From contig NZ_LOJP01000001.1 in assembly GCF_001553785.1 (NCBI RefSeq), positions 3,293,382-3,357,381 on the forward strand: a stretch of 64,000 bases of DNA, in the 5' to 3' direction. The notes beneath the pieces were generated by a model that was not told the origin of the DNA, did no database searches, and worked only from the letters and a program-made list of their open reading frames with translations. A program made the position numbers and the translations under genes. Source of the DNA: Actinoplanes sp. TFC3. GTDB taxonomy: Bacteria > Actinomycetota > Actinomycetes > Mycobacteriales > Micromonosporaceae. This document shows positions 19,437 through 26,251 of this stretch, piece by piece. Positions within the stretch are counted from its first letter, which is position 1. Each line of letters opens with the position of its first letter.

Positions 19437-20195
19437 TCACATCCGGGCGCGCAGGACGTCGAACTCGCAGCCCGGCGAGTCGGGGTCGAAGCCGTGCTCG
19501 ATCAGCCAGCGCGCGGCGAGCAGGCTGCGCGCCGACCACCACGCGCGGATCACCTCGACATCGACGTCGGTGCCGTAGCCGGCGAGCACGTCGTCGAGGT
19601 GCTCCTCGTGGCCCAGCGTCAGGGTGGCGAGGTCGTGCAGCGGATCACCCCGGCTCGCCTCGGACCAGTCGATCACGCCGGTGACCTCGTCCCCGACCAC
19701 GAAGACGTGGGTGATCTGCAGGTCGCCGTGCGCGAAGACCGGGGGGTACGGCCGGAACACCGCCCGGGCGATCTCGCGGTTGCGTTTGACCAGCTCAGCG
19801 GGAAGGGCACCGGAGCTGATGAGCCACTCGCATTCGCGTTTCAGGTCCGCGGCGATGCCGTCGACGTCCGGGCCGGGCCACGGCGGCAGCGGCGCTTCGT
19901 GCAGCGTGCGGATGGCGGCACCGGTGGCCGTCCACGCCGCTGGGGACGCGGGTGACGGCTCCCCCAGGCGCCCGAGCGCTGTGCCGGTGGCCACGCCGAT
20001 CGCAAGGACCGGCGGTTTGCGCCACAACACCGGCGGAGTCGGGATCGGCGCCAGGGCCATCGCCTGGACCTCGACGCCGGTGCGGGTGGGATGGGCGTCA
20101 ACCTTGAGGAAGACGTCGCCGACGCGCAGAGTGGCCCGCTCGGAGTGGGCGACGATGACCTCGACCTGATCGGCAACCGGTTGCACCAGGTCCAC
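19437..20195 (-). CDS. APH-family phosphotransferase with HGDLxxxH catalytic loop
   Basis: A 252-residue APH/choline-kinase-fold protein. GTG 20195 (VDLVQPVADQVEV) is chosen because homology starts there; the open frame continues upstream without family features. FLKVDAHPTRTGVEV holds the ATP-site lysine. The catalytic loop is FAHGDLQITHVFV: the usual HGDxxxxN asparagine is His here, as in a recognisable subgroup. VIDWSEASRGDPLHDLA supplies the metal Asp. The substrate is unknown. It is divergent from a MarR relic 45 bases away. Confidence 0.75.
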   Translation of the reverse strand: MDLVQPVADQVEVIVAHSERATLRVGDVFLKVDAHPTRTGVEVQAMALAPIPTPPVLWRKPPVLAIGVATGTALGRLGEPSPASPAAWTATGAAIRTLHEAPLPPWPGPDVDGIAADLKRECEWLISSGALPAELVKRNREIARAVFRPYPPVFAHGDLQITHVFVVGDEVTGVIDWSEASRGDPLHDLATLTLGHEEHLDDVLAGYGTDVDVEVIRAWWSARSLLAARWLIEHGFDPDSPGCEFDVLRARM

Positions 20196-20240
20196 TATCG
20201 GGCACGCCGGGCCGGGGCGGAAGCGAGTTATGGCCGGACG

Positions 20241-20538
20241 GTGAGCACCGAGCCGGGGACAGTTCCTGTTCCACAAGGCCGCGCTGCTGCTGGTCGAGGA
20301 TGTCGAGCGGGCACTGGCGGCGGCCGGGATGCGTACCCGCAATATCTTCGTTCTGGCCTCGCACGCCGGCGGCCCGCGGCTGTCGCAGCAGGATCTCAGC
20401 CGGTTGCTCAACCTGGACCCGGCCACGGTGGCCCCCGTGCTCGACGAGATGCAGCAACCAGCACGTCGGACGCCGCCGCCACCCGGCCGACCGGCGGCGC
20501 TACGACCCCGGCCCCGGGCCGAAGCCGCGATCAGCTGA
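20241..20538 (+). pseudogene. frameshifted MarR-type regulator
   Basis: Three reading frames together spell a MarR protein. It begins VSTEPG from GTG 20241, then shifts near 20258 into QFLFHKAALLLVEDVERALAA..., TRNIFVLASHAGGPRLSQQ and DLSRLLNLDPATVAPVLDEMQ. It shifts again near 20455 into NQHVGRRRHPADRRRYDPG, the winged-helix wing. The C-terminal dimerisation helices are missing. At least two frameshifts mean no functional product. The pieces are collinear and in family order, so this is decay of one gene rather than chance. Confidence 0.7.
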
Positions 20539-21334
20539 GGTCACACTGCCCGTGCTCGTTGGCGCCTGTGGCAACAACGCTGCCGTCCGCCCGTACCCCC
20601 AGGGTATGGGCGGATCCGGCCGCCACCGCAACGATCCCCCGCCAGGCCCCCACCTCGCACTGACCCGCGTCATTGCCGCCCGCAGCCACCACCCGCCCGT
20701 CGGCGGTGACCCCAACGGTGTGACAACTCCCGGCGGCCACGGCCACGATGTCCCGCCAGCCGCCAACCTCCCCACCATCTCCGGTCGCCAGCACCCGCCC
20801 ACTTCCGGTAAGCCCAACCGTGTGCAGGTGACCCGCAGCAACCGCCCGGACATCACGCCATGTGTCCACAGCGCACTGCCCACGACGCCCGTTACCCACA
20901 GCAACAACGGTCCCGTCCGCCCGGACTCCTGCCGAATGCCAATCCCCGCAAGCCAGCGACACGATGTCCCGCCAATCGCCGACCTCGCACGCGCCCTCGG
21001 AGCGCCGGCCCGCCGCCAGCACCGTGCCGTCACTGGCGAGGCCCAGGGTTCGGCGCCACCCGGCTGCCACCGCCGTCATGCCGCGCCAGCCCCCGACGTC
21101 GCACTGCCCGTCACCGTTCCAGCCGGTGGCCAGCACGGTGCCGTCGGCGCGGAGGGCGACGCTGTGGGAGCGCCCGGTGTTGGAGGCGGTGTGAACGTTG
21201 CCGGCCGCTATGGCTGTTACGCCGGTCCACTCGGCTACGCGGCACTCGCCGGAGGTGTTCGAGCCTGCTGCGGCTACTGTGCCATCGGATCGCAGGCCCA
21301 GGGAATGGCGGCGGGCTGCGGCTACGACTCTCAC
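20531..21334 (-). CDS. RCC1-repeat beta-propeller protein
   Basis: A 267-residue protein. GTG 21334 (VRVVAAARRHSLGLRSDG) is chosen, with AAAGG-like purines about 14 bases upstream. It consists of about six to seven RCC1/BLIP-II type repeats of 38-40 residues, each of the form xVAVAAGxxHTVGVxADGxVVAxGxNxxGQCxVxxW. A seven-bladed propeller is predicted. No signal peptide is seen at this start. Such proteins mediate protein-protein interactions, BLIP-II being a known beta-lactamase inhibitor, but no partner can be named. It lies just downstream of the DUF3253 gene, whose C-terminal repeats run almost up to this start. Confidence 0.75.
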   Translation of the reverse strand: MRVVAAARRHSLGLRSDGTVAAAGSNTSGECRVAEWTGVTAIAAGNVHTASNTGRSHSVALRADGTVLATGWNGDGQCDVGGWRGMTAVAAGWRRTLGLASDGTVLAAGRRSEGACEVGDWRDIVSLACGDWHSAGVRADGTVVAVGNGRRGQCAVDTWRDVRAVAAGHLHTVGLTGSGRVLATGDGGEVGGWRDIVAVAAGSCHTVGVTADGRVVAAGGNDAGQCEVGAWRGIVAVAAGSAHTLGVRADGSVVATGANEHGQCDLS

Positions 21335-21360
21335 GGGGTGATTCTGCCTTTGCGGTCCGG

Positions 21361-21468
21361 CCGCTTCACCGCTCGGGGCCGCTTTGCCGCTCGGGGCTGG
21401 TTTGCCGCTCGGGGCTGGTTTGCCGCTCGGGGCTGGTTTGCCGCTCGGGGCTGTTCTGCCAGTTGGGG
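21361..21468. repeat. six copies of an 18-bp tandem repeat
   Basis: An 18-bp unit, ending in GCTCGGGG on the plus strand, recurs with exact 18-bp spacing (ends at 21378, 21396, 21414, 21432, 21450 and a diverged copy at 21468). On the minus strand it encodes the hexapeptide SPERQT repeated at the C-terminus of the DUF3253 protein. The middle copies are identical, which suggests recent slippage. Confidence 0.85.
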
Positions 21469-21947
21469 CCACGAGCGAGGCGGACGGGGCCGGTCGCGGT
21501 GGCCACATCGACGTCGTTGCCGCCCTGCCGGACGACGATGATCCCCTTGCGCGCCAACTCCGCGGCCACGTCGCGCGCCGGGTCCATGAGTTCCCGCCAG
21601 TCCTTGCCGCCGGCCACCCGGGCTGCGTCGCTCGGGCAGATGGTCGACTCGGGACGCCGGTTTCGCAACAGGGCGCGCATCGTGGCGGCCAGGCGTACCT
21701 GCCGGCCTTCGAGGGTCGGTTCCCACCAGGGTTCGCCGCTCTCGCCCAGCGCTGTCTCGGCATCCTCGACTCGCGGACGGGCCGCGTCCGGGTCGGTGGC
21801 GGCTAGCTGGCGGGCTGCGGTCAGCTCTTTTGCCAGTTCGCGGCGCAGGGGGTCGGGGACGGCCGGGTCGGGGGCTCGCTTCCGGGACCCGGATCCGAGC
21901 AGGTAGCGGCCGTCTGCCGTTGGTGCGCCGTCCTCGCCGCTGTCCAT
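21366..21947 (-). CDS. DUF3253 protein with SPERQT repeat tail
   Basis: A 193-residue protein starting at ATG 21947. Residues 75-150 carry the DUF3253 domain (small helical, winged-helix-like): RNRRPESTICPSDAARVAGG, KDWRELMDPARDVAAELARK, VRQGGNDVDVATATGPVRLA. About 75 N-terminal residues are charged and helical. The last 30 residues are hexapeptide repeats (SPERQT) from an 18-bp tandem repeat. Function is unknown. It ends 31 bases before the RCC1-protein start, so the two may be cotranscribed. Confidence 0.7.
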   Translation of the reverse strand: MDSGEDGAPTADGRYLLGSGSRKRAPDPAVPDPLRRELAKELTAARQLAATDPDAARPRVEDAETALGESGEPWWEPTLEGRQVRLAATMRALLRNRRPESTICPSDAARVAGGKDWRELMDPARDVAAELARKGIIVVRQGGNDVDVATATGPVRLARGPNWQNSPERQTSPERQTSPERQTSPERQSGPER

Positions 21948-22121
21948 GCTGCCATTGTCCCCGAGGTGGCTCTTGGCCGGGCTGAGGTGGCAGAGGGACC
22001 TCGCGAAACGAGGTCATGACGGACGCTGCCCCGGGCAGGGGGCGCGGGGTAGCTGCGCACGCAGCGGAACAAGAGCCCGAACGGCGACTCCACCAGCCGG
22101 TGCAGGGCGGCGGCTGGGGCA

Positions 22122-22294
22122 GACCGTGTCGAGGCCCTGGCCGGCGGGGTCGTTGAGGCTCCAGTCCTCCTAGCGTTCGCCGGGGAGGATGGGGCACGTG
22201 TCGCCGCGGCTAGCTGGCGCAGCCAACCGGCGGCCATCCGGGAGCGGCCGGCGTTCTGGACGCAAGCGAACAGGACGCTGGGTGTGCTGGTCAT
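22122..22294 (-). pseudogene. arsC: collapsed arsenate reductase (arsC, low-Mr phosphatase type)
   Basis: ATG 22294 overlaps the arsR stop (ATGA). The frame begins MTSTPSVLFACVQNAGRSRM and AAGWLRQLA, the ArsC N-terminus with its catalytic Cys loop CVQNAGRS. It then jumps to the ArsC C-terminal region in another frame: GDTCPILPGER, a TAG where Tyr is expected, then EDWSLNDPAGQGLDTV. About 60 central residues are deleted, and a frameshift plus a nonsense codon are present. Neither arsenate reduction nor thioredoxin/mycothiol recycling can work. The remaining 3' end is also lost. Confidence 0.75.
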
Positions 22295-22668
22295 GCGGGT
22301 GTCTGCCGGGGGGTCATCGCGGACGCGTCGAGCAGCTGCGACAGCGCGGAGAGAGCAGCCGGGACAACGCGGTAGTAGACCCAGGACGCCCGGCGCTCGC
22401 CGGTGATCAGGCCGGCGTCGCGCAGCACTTTGAGGTGGTGCGAAATGGTCGGCGCGGTCTGGGTGAAAGCGTCGAGCAGATCGCAGACACACACCTCCTG
22501 CCCGGCGCGGGCGGCGATCAGCGACAGCAGGCGCAGCCGTACCGGGTCGCTGAGGGCTTTGAAGCTCTGCGCCAGGACACCAGCGTCGGACTCGCTCACC
22601 GGCTCGGTGACCATCGGCGTGTTGCAGCAGCCTTCGGCCGGGAGTACACGCAGACCTGGATTCGACAC
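22291..22668 (-). CDS. arsR: ArsR-family arsenite-responsive repressor
   Basis: A 125-residue winged-helix repressor. GTG 22668 is kept because it retains the N-terminal Cys pair. C14-C15 (EGCCNTP) and CVCDL (C60, C62) together match the Cys15/Cys16/Cys55-type As(III) site of Corynebacterium ArsR. The recognition helix is TAPTISHHLKVLRDAG. No Shine-Dalgarno is visible and the start codon lies beside an inverted repeat, so the mRNA may be leaderless. It should repress both its own transcript and the divergent arsI, releasing DNA on binding As(III) or methylarsenite. Confidence 0.92.
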   Translation of the reverse strand: MSNPGLRVLPAEGCCNTPMVTEPVSESDAGVLAQSFKALSDPVRLRLLSLIAARAGQEVCVCDLLDAFTQTAPTISHHLKVLRDAGLITGERRASWVYYRVVPAALSALSQLLDASAMTPRQTPA

Positions 22669-22695
22669 TCGTTGAGTTTGACGGATGTCGAATCC
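22658..22695. promoter_or_regulatory. inverted repeat between arsR and arsI (candidate ArsR operator)
   Basis: A perfect 10-bp inverted repeat: GGATTCGACA at 22658-22667 and TGTCGAATCC at 22686-22695, separated by 18 bases. A partial third copy (TCGAATC) lies at 22723-22729. The left arm abuts the arsR start and the right arm lies in the arsI leader. The position and symmetry suit a dimeric ArsR controlling both directions. Confidence 0.65.
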
Positions 22696-22744
22696 GATGG
22701 CAAGCTGCGAATTAGATGATGGTCGAATCGGCTGGAGGTCAGGT

Positions 22745-23155
22745 ATGTCTCGTGTTCAGCTCGCGCTGCGGGTGGCCGACCTGGAGGCGTCGGTGGCGTT
22801 CTATGCGAAGGTGTTCGGCGTCGAGCCGGCCAAGCGCCGGCCGGGGTACGCGAACTTCGCGATCGAGGAGCCGCCACTGAAGCTGGTTCTGCTGGAGGGT
22901 GAGCCGGGCCGGCCGACGGTGATGGACCACCTCGGGGTCGAGGTCGACACCGGTGAGGCAGTCGAAGCGGCGACCGCCCGGCTGACCGAAGCAGGCCTGA
23001 TCACCCTGACGGAGGGCGGCACCGAGTGCTGCTACGCGTTGCAGGACAAGGTGTGGGTGCACGGCCCCGGCGACGAGTCCTGGGAGGTCTACGTCGTCAA
23101 GGGCGATTCGAACGTCGGCGACAAGCAGCCGCCGAACTGCTGCGATCAGACGTGA
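22745..23155 (+). CDS. arsI: ArsI-type C-As lyase (VOC family)
   Basis: A 136-residue glyoxalase/VOC-fold protein with ATG 22745 and GGAGG at 22734-22738. It matches ArsI, the Fe(II)-dependent dioxygenase that removes methyl groups from methylarsenite. Candidate metal ligands are Gln5 (VQLALRVADLEASVAFY), His62 (MDHLGVEV) and Glu114 (SWEVYVVKG). The substrate-binding Cys pair is C95-C96 in GGTECCYALQDKVWV. The C-terminus adds a second Cys pair (NCCDQT). Divergent from arsR, it is the only intact detoxification enzyme left in this locus. CadI-type cadmium-induced proteins are close relatives and cannot be fully excluded. Confidence 0.88.
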   Translation: MSRVQLALRVADLEASVAFYAKVFGVEPAKRRPGYANFAIEEPPLKLVLLEGEPGRPTVMDHLGVEVDTGEAVEAATARLTEAGLITLTEGGTECCYALQDKVWVHGPGDESWEVYVVKGDSNVGDKQPPNCCDQT

Positions 23156-23520
23156 GCGCGCTGCGAGACGTCAAAGCCACATTGTGTCTCCCGAACCCCG
23201 CCGTGCACCTCACCGCAACGATCGGCCCGTCCGCCGGCTTGCGCGGGCCCTCGTGCACGACGTCCAGATCGACGCGCTCGGGGGCGCGCATGTTGTTCGC
23301 CGAGCTGACCACCGAGCCCGTGGTGGTGGCCAGCGCCTTGGTGATGCCGGCGACACCGGGGCCGGCGGCAACGACGGCGGGAACGAGGATCGCAAGCACG
23401 CGACGTTTTTCCCAGGGTATCTCCGGACAAGCGGGGGAACCGGAAAGCTCGCTAATTGTTCAGCACCTTGATCTAAGGCTCCCGCCGGAGTCCATCGATG
23501 CATCTGCTTCTCTTGTTCAC
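23156..23520. other. gene-poor interval after arsI
   Basis: No convincing complete gene. On the minus strand, from about 23411 down to 23160, a frame reads KRRVLAILVPAVVAAGPGVAG and on through APERVDLDVVHEG. It looks like the signal peptide and first 60 residues of a secreted protein, but it runs out without a recognisable domain. It may be another truncated relic. Confidence 0.3.
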
Positions 23521-23554
23521 ACTATACTCTCAGCGTATACGCCTGGGTTATAGT
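23521..23554. promoter_or_regulatory. 34-bp nested palindrome upstream of the esterase gene
   Basis: ACTATA at 23521-23526 pairs with TATAGT at 23549-23554, and a perfect 10-bp palindrome GCGTATACGC sits inside at 23533-23542. The block ends seven bases before the ATG of the next gene and is AT-rich against the local background. It likely contains both promoter and operator for an unlinked dimeric repressor. Confidence 0.5.
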
Positions 23555-23561
23555 TGATCGC

Positions 23562-24644
23562 ATGACGACCCTGACCCGACGGCACCTGCTCGCCGCGACC
23601 CTGGCGGCGGGAACCAGCATTGCGTTGAGCGGCAAGGCTTTCGCCGCCCCCGGCACCCCGCGGCTGACCCTGCCCCGGCCGACCGGGGCGCACCCGGTGG
23701 GCACCGCTGCGTTCACCCTTACCCGCGACGACCGGCTGCTCCCGGCCCACATCTGGTACCCCGCCCGCGACACTGCCCGCCATCCCCGATCCCTATGGAT
23801 GCTGCCGGAGGTGCTGACGGTCCTGCTCGCCGACGCGGGCTTCCCGGCCGACGCGGTACTTCCGGCGTACACCTCGGGACATCGCAACGCTCCCGTACGC
23901 CGCGGGGCCCACCCGGTGATCTTCTACTCGCATGGTGCGCACAGCCACCGCGCCGACACCACGATCATGGTTCAGGAGCTGGCCAGCCACGGCTATGTGG
24001 TGATCACCGTAGACCACACCGGCGACGCCTACACCGAGCTGCCCGGCGGGCGCGTGCTGAGCCCCAGCCCGGAGTCGCTGGGATCGCTGGACTTCGCCGA
24101 CGACCTGTCCCATGTCATCGACACCGTGCTGAGCCGCTCCGGGGTGCTGCCGGCCGGGCTGGGCCATGCCCTCGACACCCGGCGCGTCGGCGTGGCCGGC
24201 TGGTCCAAGGGCGGGACGGCGGCCGCGTGGGCGATGAGCCGTGACCCGCGGGTGCGAGCCGGGCTCAGCCTGGACGCGCCGATGATCCCGGTGATCACGG
24301 CGCCGCTGCAGCGCCCGTTCCTGATGCTGACGGCCGAGAACCCCCGCGACGTCGTGCCTGAGTTCTGGGAGCAGTTGCGGGGCTGGCGGCGCGAGGTTCA
24401 TGCCGAAGGGGCGGTGCACACGTCGTACATGGACTATCAGTGGTTCTATCCGCAGTTGGCGCCCGTGGTGGGGCTGAGCGAAAAGGATCTTGCCGAGCTG
24501 ATCGGCGCGCTGGACCCGGGGCTTGCGGTGCGCATCCAGCAGGCGTTTCCCGTGGCGTTCTTCGACCTGCACCTGCGGCACCGGCGAGGGCATCTGCTCG
24601 ACGGGCCAAGTCCGGCCTTCCCCAAGGTTGCCGTCACCGGCTGA
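23562..24644 (+). CDS. Tat-exported PAF-acetylhydrolase-like esterase
   Basis: A 360-residue alpha/beta hydrolase. The N-terminus TRRHLLAATLAAGTSIALSG followed by KAFAAP is a twin-arginine-like signal with a cleavage site near residue 29. The mature part matches the platelet-activating-factor acetylhydrolase II/dienelactone-hydrolase group: HPVIFYSHGAHSHRADT (oxyanion region), VITVDHTGDAY, nucleophile elbow VAGWSKGGTAAAW (Ser in GWSKG), and a late histidine in AVHTSYMDYQWFYP. It should act outside the cell on short-chain or oxidised phospholipid esters or similar. Expression probably responds to the palindrome directly upstream. Confidence 0.85.
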   Translation: MTTLTRRHLLAATLAAGTSIALSGKAFAAPGTPRLTLPRPTGAHPVGTAAFTLTRDDRLLPAHIWYPARDTARHPRSLWMLPEVLTVLLADAGFPADAVLPAYTSGHRNAPVRRGAHPVIFYSHGAHSHRADTTIMVQELASHGYVVITVDHTGDAYTELPGGRVLSPSPESLGSLDFADDLSHVIDTVLSRSGVLPAGLGHALDTRRVGVAGWSKGGTAAAWAMSRDPRVRAGLSLDAPMIPVITAPLQRPFLMLTAENPRDVVPEFWEQLRGWRREVHAEGAVHTSYMDYQWFYPQLAPVVGLSEKDLAELIGALDPGLAVRIQQAFPVAFFDLHLRHRRGHLLDGPSPAFPKVAVTG

Positions 24645-24776
24645 ATCCCGGCTTCCGGGGGCCTCGCGTCCCCGGAAACCCCGTCATCGTAAGCCCAGCG
24701 CCACCACGCCCACCTGCCCGGCCGGCCGGTGCGGCGCGGCTGCGGCAACCAGCCGCCCAGCGTACGGGCCGGCCTC

Positions 24777-24815
24777 GTAGACACTGTCTACGGCAATCTG
24801 GTAGACAGTGTCCAT
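24777..24815. promoter_or_regulatory. two TetR-type operator boxes over the TetR gene start
   Basis: GTAGACA-C-TGTCTAC at 24777-24791 is a palindrome with perfect 7-bp arms. A second, imperfect copy (GTAGACA-G-TGTC) at 24801-24812 lies 24 bp on and runs up to the start codon. Two boxes spaced about two helical turns apart beside a TetR gene indicate cooperative autorepression. Confidence 0.7.
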
Positions 24816-25368
24816 GTCCGAGGATCTACGTGCCCGCCTGGTGACCGCCGGGGTGGCCCTGGTGGCCGAGGGCACCGGTGAGCTGTCGCTGCGCGAGATC
24901 GCCCGGCGCGCCGAGGTGTCGCACGGGGCACCCCGGCGCTACTTCCCCACCCACCGCGAGCTGCTGGCCGCCGTGGCCCGGGTCGGCTACGACAACTTGA
25001 CCGCCCGGGTCGCGGCGCTGCCCGAACACGGCGACCCCGGCCGGGACCTGCTCGACCTCGCGCGGCTGTATGTCGAGTTCGCCAGCAGCAACCGGGGCAT
25101 GTTCGAGCTGATGTTCCGCCACGAACTGCTGCGCGGCAACAAGGAAGGGCTCCGCGATGCGAGCAAGCCACTTTTCGGCGTACTCATGAAAAGACTGGGG
25201 GTTGATCGCCCGGACGCGGCGGTCGTGGCGGGGGCACTGTGGGCCAACCTGCACGGCATTGCCCAGTTGTGGCTCTGGAACAGCTTGCAGATGGCCACCG
25301 ACCACGAGGACCTGGACGCGATGCTGCGCACGGCCGTCGCCGCCTACACCACGCCAGCGCCGTGCTGA
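24814..25368 (+). CDS. TetR-family regulator
   Basis: A 184-residue TetR repressor. ATG 24814 is preferred over GTG 24808, which lies in the operator; no Shine-Dalgarno is visible. The HTH is LSLREIARRAEVSHGAPRRY with FPTHRELLAAVA following, typical of the family. The C-terminal ligand domain ends with GALWANLHGIAQLWLWNSLQ. It is translationally coupled to the acyltransferase (seven-base overlap), so its ligand may be a fatty-acyl or lipid signal. It probably regulates both genes via the boxes at 24777-24815. Confidence 0.9.
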   Translation: MSEDLRARLVTAGVALVAEGTGELSLREIARRAEVSHGAPRRYFPTHRELLAAVARVGYDNLTARVAALPEHGDPGRDLLDLARLYVEFASSNRGMFELMFRHELLRGNKEGLRDASKPLFGVLMKRLGVDRPDAAVVAGALWANLHGIAQLWLWNSLQMATDHEDLDAMLRTAVAAYTTPAPC

Positions 25369-26012
25369 TCCCCAGCCTGGTACGCGCCGCGCTGATCCCG
25401 GCCGCGCACCTCTCGTTCCGGCCCACCGTCGAAGGCCTCGCCTACGTTCCCGAGTCCGGTCCGGTGATCCTGGCCGCCAACCACATCTCGGCGCTCGACA
25501 GCTTCCTGATCCCGCTGGTCAGCCCGCGCCCGGTGCACTTTCTGGCCAAGGCCGAATACTTCACCGGTAACCCGCTGCTGCGCACCGCGATCACCGGCCT
25601 CGGCGCGATCCCGGTCCCCCGCGGCGGGCACCGCGCTGCGCAGGCAGCCCTGGAAACCTCGCTGGCCGTGCTCAAGGACGGGCGCGCGTTCGGCATCCAC
25701 CCCGAGGGCACCCGCTCACGCGACGGCCGGCTCTACCGTGGACGCACCGGCGTGGCCTGGCTGGCCATCGCGTCCGGCGCCCCCGTCGTCCCGGTGGCCC
25801 TGATCGGCACGGACAAGGTCCACCCGATCGGCACGGTGCTGCCACGCCCGGGCAAGGTGACGGTCCGCTTCGGCGCGCCGATGCTCTTCCCGCAGCCCTC
25901 GGGCAGCATGTCCAAGGCCCGCCGCGAAGCCACCGACGAGATCATGGACGCCATCGCCGCCCTGTCCGGCCAGCCCCGCGCGCCCGGCTACAACGACCTG
26001 CCCGCCGGCTGA
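25362..26012 (+). CDS. 1-acyl-glycerol-3-phosphate acyltransferase (PlsC family)
   Basis: A 216-residue membrane-associated acyltransferase. GTG 25362 lies inside the TetR gene end. Motif I is NHISALD, motif II is around PVPRGGHRAAQAAL, motif III is IHPEGTRSRDG and motif IV is APVVPVALIGTD. It transfers an acyl chain from acyl-CoA or acyl-ACP to lysophosphatidate or a related lipid acceptor at the inner membrane face. The local TetR partner suggests an accessory rather than housekeeping copy. Confidence 0.9.
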   Translation: MLIPSLVRAALIPAAHLSFRPTVEGLAYVPESGPVILAANHISALDSFLIPLVSPRPVHFLAKAEYFTGNPLLRTAITGLGAIPVPRGGHRAAQAALETSLAVLKDGRAFGIHPEGTRSRDGRLYRGRTGVAWLAIASGAPVVPVALIGTDKVHPIGTVLPRPGKVTVRFGAPMLFPQPSGSMSKARREATDEIMDAIAALSGQPRAPGYNDLPAG

Positions 26013-26251
26013 CCCTCATGACCCCGGCGGCGACCTCGGTTCTCGCAAGCCGGTGCTGCGCCTCCCCGACGCCGCGTTCCCGCTCGTGCGGCTGTCTGGC
26101 CTGCGAGGAATGAATGATGGGCACCCTGGGGTGTGCGGCGCCGTTGCGGGACCTAAGCTGCGCCGGGCTGCGCTGAGCCGAATCTAGACGCGTTCTTAAC
26201 GCCTGCGGGCGGCCGGGGACGCTCCCGCGATGCCACGATCGACCGGTGGTG

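Noticed and set aside
21361-21468. Possible CRISPR array
   Set aside because: Contiguous 18-bp coding repeats without spacers.
22030-22121. Second relic downstream of arsC (frame reading LHRLVESPFGLLFRCVRSYP)
   Set aside because: Short, no family recognised, and it overlaps sequence with no coding signal.
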